Source: Planctomycetota bacterium (GTDB lineage Bacteria > Planctomycetota > UBA1135). From it: a stretch of DNA of 10,494 nt. This document shows positions 7,342 through 10,494 of the stretch, piece by piece. Position numbers and translations under genes: made by a program. The stretch lies in assembly GCA_027623585.1 (NCBI GenBank), contig JAQBVK010000062.1, forward strand, positions 1 to 10,494, written 5' to 3'. The notes under the pieces are model-generated. The model saw only the letters and a program-made list of their open reading frames with translations, did no database searches and was not told the origin of the DNA. Position 1 is the first letter of the stretch; each line of letters opens with the position of its first letter.

Positions 7342-8629
7342 GGCCGAACCAGCGATAGACCGTCGTCGGCAGCCACAGCGACAACGCTGGCACGACCGAG
7401 ATGATCACGAGGGCGGCGAGCAGCGGGATGTACAATGGCCAGCTCGCCTTGAGCACGGCCTCGGGCGTGATTTTGGCGACGCGCGCGGCAACGAACAGGC
7501 CGATGCCCATCGGCGGCGTGATGATCCCGAGGATCAGGTTGTAGCAGATGATCACGCCGAAATGGACCGGGTCGATGCCCAGCGCCTTGACCACCGGGAG
7601 CAGGATCGACGACAGGATCAGCAGCGCGGGCACCGTCTCCAGGAACATGCCGACGATGAGCAGGAATATGTTGATGAGGAGCAGGCCGATGAGCGGGCTC
7701 TGTACGTAGGTGATCATCAGCTGCGCGGCGTCGTGGGCGACGCGCTCGGTCGTGACAATCCACGCCATCACCGACGACACGGCGATCAGGTACATGATCA
7801 CCGCCGTCATCGCGACGGATTCCTTGAGGCAGGCGAGGAGCCGCGGCCAGGTCAGGTCGCCATGTATGATGCCGATGAGCAGTGCGTAGCCCGCGGCGAT
7901 GGCGCCGATCTCTGAAGGCGTGGCGACTCCGGCCAGGATGCAGCCGATTATCAGGATGGGCGAGAGCAGCGCCAGCGAACCGCGGCGGAACGATTTCACC
8001 GCGCGCCTCAGGACGAAGGGCTCCGGCTTGCCCCAGTCCGGCTTGCGTAGCCTGACCCACAGCCAGATGGAGACCATCAGGCTGATGCCGATGGTCACGC
8101 CGGGCACGACGCCGGCGAGGAACAGCTTGCCGACCGACGTATCGGTGGCAAGGCCGTAGATGACGAGGATGATGCTTGGAGGGATGATCGGTCCGACGAC
8201 GCAGGCGGCGAGGGTGAGCGCCGCCGAGAATGGTGCCGGATAGCCGTTCTTCGTCATCGCACGCACAACGACGACGCCGAGGCCGGCGAGGTCGGCCAGC
8301 GCCGCCCCAGACATGCCGGCGAAGATCATGTTGCCGCCGATATTCACCTGCGCGAGGCCGCCGCGTATCCAGCCGAAGGCGTCGCGGGCGAAGTCGAAGA
8401 TGCGCTCGGTGGTGCCGCCGGCGTTCATCAACTGGCCTGCGAGCACGAAGAACGGCACCGCCAGCATCGCGAAGCTGTCGACGCCGTCGATCATCATCCG
8501 CGGTAGCACGTCGAGCGGATTGTCGTTGGCGAGCAGGCCGGCGAGCGCGGCGACGCCGACCGCTATGCTGACCGGCACGCGTACGACCATTAACGCCACC
8601 ATGATCGCAAGCATCGCCGCAGTGATCAT
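7334..8629 (-). CDS. dctM: TRAP transporter large permease subunit (DctM family)
   Basis: The 431-residue, very hydrophobic protein is the large membrane subunit of a tripartite ATP-independent periplasmic transporter, which moves an organic acid or similar solute inward with an ion gradient. About a dozen membrane segments can be seen. Family marks include LAVPFFVLAGQLM, the GGLAQVNIGGNMIFAGMSG region followed by AALADLAGLG, VVGPIIPPSIILVIYG, and a matching second-half loop IITPPMGIGLFV. The length is normal. The start chosen is the ATG at 8629-8627, because MITAAMLAIMVAL begins the first membrane helix directly. It overlaps the dctQ stop as ATGA, so translation is probably coupled. The open frame extends upstream to 8722, but that part has no DctM character and overlaps dctQ. 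The 3' end overlaps the convergent enolase-like gene by eight bases. Confidence 0.95.
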   Translation of the reverse strand: MITAAMLAIMVALMVVRVPVSIAVGVAALAGLLANDNPLDVLPRMMIDGVDSFAMLAVPFFVLAGQLMNAGGTTERIFDFARDAFGWIRGGLAQVNIGGNMIFAGMSGAALADLAGLGVVVVRAMTKNGYPAPFSAALTLAACVVGPIIPPSIILVIYGLATDTSVGKLFLAGVVPGVTIGISLMVSIWLWVRLRKPDWGKPEPFVLRRAVKSFRRGSLALLSPILIIGCILAGVATPSEIGAIAAGYALLIGIIHGDLTWPRLLACLKESVAMTAVIMYLIAVSSVMAWIVTTERVAHDAAQLMITYVQSPLIGLLLINIFLLIVGMFLETVPALLILSSILLPVVKALGIDPVHFGVIICYNLILGIITPPMGIGLFVAARVAKITPEAVLKASWPLYIPLLAALVIISVVPALSLWLPTTVYRWFGLS

Positions 8630-9207
8630 GCGTTCTCTTGCGTCTCGCGCAGGACGGTGAACTCGGCCTCCAGCCGCTCGATTGGCCAGGCGGCTGCCTC
8701 GTGGTGGCGTCGCCAGGTGCATGCGGCGAAGTAGAGCGCTGTTACGGTCATCGAGATCGATGCCAGGATCAGCGGCAATGTCGAATAGAATTTCGGAATG
8801 TTGAGGATGTAGGTCTTAAAGTTGAGCTGCTGCGGCGCGAGCAGCAGCCCCTGGATTGCCACCATCGCGCAGAAAGCCGCGACCAGGAGCTGGATCGCGA
8901 TGTAGAGGGCGTGCTGCCGGGCGGGCGCGAGGCGCTGCACGACGTATTGGATCACGATCTCCTGGTTTGCCTTGTAGACGTAGGCGATGCCAAAGAAATA
9001 CGCGATTATCATGGCGAACTGCGCCACCTCCTGCGCCCACCAGATCGCGCCGTCAAAGACATAACGCAGCACGACCTGAAAGGTGCAGAGGACGGCCACG
9101 AAGGCGAAGGCCGCGACGGCGATCAGCAGTTCGGCGCGCCCGATGACTGAAAGCCCCCGTCGCAGTGCGGCGAGGGCTGGTCCGTGCGCAGACGCGTCTT
9201 TCGTCAG
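8626..9207 (-). CDS. dctQ: TRAP transporter small membrane subunit (DctQ family), probable CTG start
   Basis: The protein, 193 residues from the proposed start, has four membrane segments in the DctQ pattern. The first, beginning around RAELLIAVAAF, is followed by the family signature QVVLRYVF and then WWAQEVAQFAMIIAYFFGIAY. The charged C-terminal tail faces the cytoplasm. It lies between DctP and DctM, as usual for three-gene TRAP operons. No ATG, GTG or TTG occurs in frame between the dctP stop and the first helix. The best start is CTG at 9207-9205, which overlaps the dctP TGA as CTGA and has a weak AGGCG a few bases before it. The same frame stays open back to 9651, but that stretch is simply dctP read in another frame. 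The family call is secure; the start is inference. Confidence 0.9.
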   Translation of the reverse strand: MTKDASAHGPALAALRRGLSVIGRAELLIAVAAFAFVAVLCTFQVVLRYVFDGAIWWAQEVAQFAMIIAYFFGIAYVYKANQEIVIQYVVQRLAPARQHALYIAIQLLVAAFCAMVAIQGLLLAPQQLNFKTYILNIPKFYSTLPLILASISMTVTALYFAACTWRRHHEAAAWPIERLEAEFTVLRETQENA

Positions 9208-10199
9208 CGGATCGCCTGGACTTGCGCGATCAGGCCCTTTGGCAGCACGCCATCCGCCTCGAACTTGGCGTGCAGCACCTTGGCCGCGTCCTCCCACGGC
9301 TTGACCGGCGGCGTGATCAGCGACACGCCGTGTTCGACGCGCGCCTTGTACTCCATAGTGTCGCGCTCCAAGCGGCTGATCTCGAGATACTTCTCGCCCG
9401 CATCGATCGCGGCCTTGTTCATGAGCTCCTGCTGTGCGGGCGTGAGGCGTTTCCACGTGCGTTCGCTTATGATCGGGGCAACGATCTGGAAGTATTCCTG
9501 GACGTTGGTGAAGTAGCGCACTACCTCGGTCTGCTTGGTGAGGTACGAGGCGCTGACGACGCCGGTTAGGCTGTCGACGGTGCCGGTCACCAGCGCAGTA
9601 TAGACGTCGGGCCAGGGAATGACCTGCACGTTGGCGCCCAGCGCGGCCCATGCCTTGATCGGCGCTTCGGCCTGGAACATGCGCATCTTCATGCCCTTGA
9701 GATCGTTAGGCACGAAGACTGGCTTCTTCGACAGCACACCGCGATCGCTGGCGCGTAGCCAGTTGTAGTTTGTCTTGCCCAGGAACACGACGCCGCGCTT
9801 CTCGAGCGCGCCGACCATCTCAGCGAAGAGCGGGCTCCTGAGAAACTTCTGGAAATGCTCACGGTCGCGGAACACGAAGGGCGTGTTGACCACGCCGAAG
9901 CGCGGATCCCAGGCCTTGAAGTAGTCGAAGGTGTCGATCAGGAAGTCCTGCGCTCCGGAGACGACGTTCTCGAGCTGGGCGGGCATCGACTTGCCGAGCT
10001 CGCCGGCATGGAAGACCTGGACGTCGATGGCACCGTTGCTCAGCTCCTTGACCCGCTTGGCGAAGAACTCCGAGCCCTGGCCCTGGTCTGAAGTGCCGGG
10101 AAGGATGTGCCCGGCTTTGAGCTTCAGCTGCGCGATCGCCTCGCTGCCGATCACGCATGTCGCCGCCCCGATGGCGAGCGCGATAAGTGCTAGTTTCAT
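9204..10199 (-). CDS. dctP: TRAP transporter periplasmic solute-binding protein (DctP family)
   Basis: The 331-residue protein binds the solute in the periplasm and hands it to DctQM. A signal peptide is clear: a Lys-containing start, a hydrophobic core in residues 3-19, and a likely cut after Ala23 (EAIA, then QLK). The mature part starts LKAGHILPGTSDQGQG, a typical DctP beginning. Arg173 in DLKGMKMRM corresponds to the family's conserved arginine that usually holds the solute's carboxylate. The region from ALGANVQ to VYTALVTGTVDS (187-210) is the standard hinge segment. The imported molecule is therefore probably a carboxylate, though its identity is not readable. AGGAGGA (10213-10207) lies seven bases before the ATG at 10199-10197. 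It is first in the minus-strand operon, and its stop overlaps the proposed dctQ start. Confidence 0.95.
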   Translation of the reverse strand: MKLALIALAIGAATCVIGSEAIAQLKLKAGHILPGTSDQGQGSEFFAKRVKELSNGAIDVQVFHAGELGKSMPAQLENVVSGAQDFLIDTFDYFKAWDPRFGVVNTPFVFRDREHFQKFLRSPLFAEMVGALEKRGVVFLGKTNYNWLRASDRGVLSKKPVFVPNDLKGMKMRMFQAEAPIKAWAALGANVQVIPWPDVYTALVTGTVDSLTGVVSASYLTKQTEVVRYFTNVQEYFQIVAPIISERTWKRLTPAQQELMNKAAIDAGEKYLEISRLERDTMEYKARVEHGVSLITPPVKPWEDAAKVLHAKFEADGVLPKGLIAQVQAIR

Positions 10200-10206
10200 G
10201 ACTTGA

Positions 10207-10213
10207 TCCTCCT
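10207..10213 (-). promoter_or_regulatory. Ribosome binding site of dctP
   Basis: AGGAGGA on the minus strand is a near-perfect Shine-Dalgarno sequence seven bases before the dctP ATG. It supports that start and high expression of the binding protein relative to the membrane subunits, whose own ribosome sites are weak. Confidence 0.8.
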
Positions 10214-10269
10214 CATGTGATTGTTGGTCTTTACACTTGATGACTTTCCGACTAGCCTAATCATAGGAA

Positions 10270-10299
10270 ATTATAATCACTTTTTGTCTGTTCTTGGAA
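10270..10299 (-). promoter_or_regulatory. Predicted promoter of the TRAP operon
   Basis: On the minus strand a perfect TATAAT (10275-10270) gives an expected start near 10263 and a leader of about 64 bases before dctP. The bases 17-18 upstream (TCCAAG or TTCCAA, within 10299-10293) match TTGACA poorly. A good -10 with a poor -35 is the usual look of an activator-dependent promoter. The surrounding A/T-rich patch contrasts with the G/C-rich genes on its left. Confidence 0.45.
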
Positions 10300-10321
10300 G
10301 ATATCGCCGATCTGAGAAACA

Positions 10322-10365
10322 GTCAAACGTGGTCAATCGGGGCAGGGCACGCGCTGACGCGTCAA
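10322..10365. repeat. Phased GTCAA repeats and TGACGCGTCA palindrome upstream of the TRAP promoter
   Basis: GTCAA occurs at 10322-10326, 10332-10336 and 10361-10365. The first two are ten bases apart, about one helical turn. The third overlaps the right arm of a perfect 10-bp palindrome, TGACGCGTCA (10355-10364). All lie about 60-100 bases upstream of the predicted dctP transcription start, a normal place for activator binding. Short motifs like these can occur by chance. Confidence 0.3.
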
Positions 10366-10397
10366 CCTGCCAATGTGCAACTGGCCGGGTCAGGGAC

Positions 10398-10494
10398 GCA
10401 CCGGGCGCGCTGGCGGTGCTCAAGGCGGCGCGCGAGCGCTACCCGAACCGGCGCCCGGTGCTCTACGCCTACGTGCAGGTGCTGCAGGAACTTG
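10398..10494 (+). CDS. Partial tetratricopeptide-repeat (TPR)-like coding fragment running off the window
   Basis: One plus-strand frame encodes roughly APGALAVLKAARERYPNRRP and then VLYAYVQVLQEL to the window end. The spacing of Ala, Leu, Tyr and the YPN turn matches the end of one TPR helix pair and the start of the next. It resembles C-terminal repeats of bacterial TPR proteins. A GTG at 10329 is in frame, but the 23 residues between it and this stretch look like no TPR N-terminus. No ribosome site is evident. It may be the 5' part of an unusual gene, or the broken remnant of one whose front end has been lost. The call rests on pattern only, since just about 32 residues are available. Confidence 0.35.

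Noticed and set aside
9208..9651. An N-terminal extension of DctQ to an ATG at 9651.
   Set aside because: This stretch is dctP read in another frame on the same strand. It has no DctQ-like or signal-like features and would make the protein far longer than the family.

Overview
This is a high-GC window with dense gene packing, strong G/C preference at third codon positions and short gaps or 4-bp overlaps between genes. That style, together with the gene families, suggests an environmental proteobacterium, most likely an alphaproteobacterium (Hyphomicrobiales or Rhodospirillales type). The taxonomic guess rests on composition and gene content only. No rRNA, tRNA, CRISPR array, insertion sequence or phage gene is visible.

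Layout. Bases 1-275 hold no recognisable gene. A predicted sigma-70-type promoter (276-304) with a perfect inverted repeat over its expected transcription start (305-323) precedes a five-gene plus-strand operon. Its genes are a DadA-like FAD-dependent amine/amino-acid oxidoreductase (347-1588), a phytanoyl-CoA dioxygenase (PhyH) family Fe(II)/2-oxoglutarate oxygenase (1607-2341), hydantoinase/oxoprolinase subunit A (2359-4461), subunit B (4473-6212), and an enolase-superfamily protein of the glucarate-dehydratase/mandelate-racemase type (6229-7341). The enolase-like protein carries several substitutions at expected active-site positions.

A second operon comes from the minus strand and meets the first tail to tail. 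It encodes a complete TRAP transporter: periplasmic binding protein DctP (10199-9204), small membrane subunit DctQ (9207-8626) and large permease DctM (8629-7334). The two operons end in the shared palindrome TCAGCTGA, where both last genes use the same bases for their Ser-stop ends. DctQ has no ATG, GTG or TTG start in the right place and probably starts at CTG, overlapping the dctP stop. Upstream of dctP lie a good -10 box, a weak -35, phased GTCAA repeats and a 10-bp palindrome. The last ~100 bases encode what looks like a tetratricopeptide-repeat protein fragment cut off by the window edge.

How the genes may work together (inference). The TRAP system would bring in a small carboxylated solute. 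HyuAB would open a lactam, imide or hydantoin ring using ATP. The FAD enzyme would oxidise the freed amine or N-methyl amino acid. The PhyH-type oxygenase and the enolase-like protein would hydroxylate or demethylate, and racemise or dehydrate, other intermediates. No carbamoylase (HyuC) or N-carbamoylsarcosine amidase and no acetone carboxylase gamma subunit is present. The real substrate is therefore unknown, and this gene combination is the best candidate here for an undescribed catabolic route.
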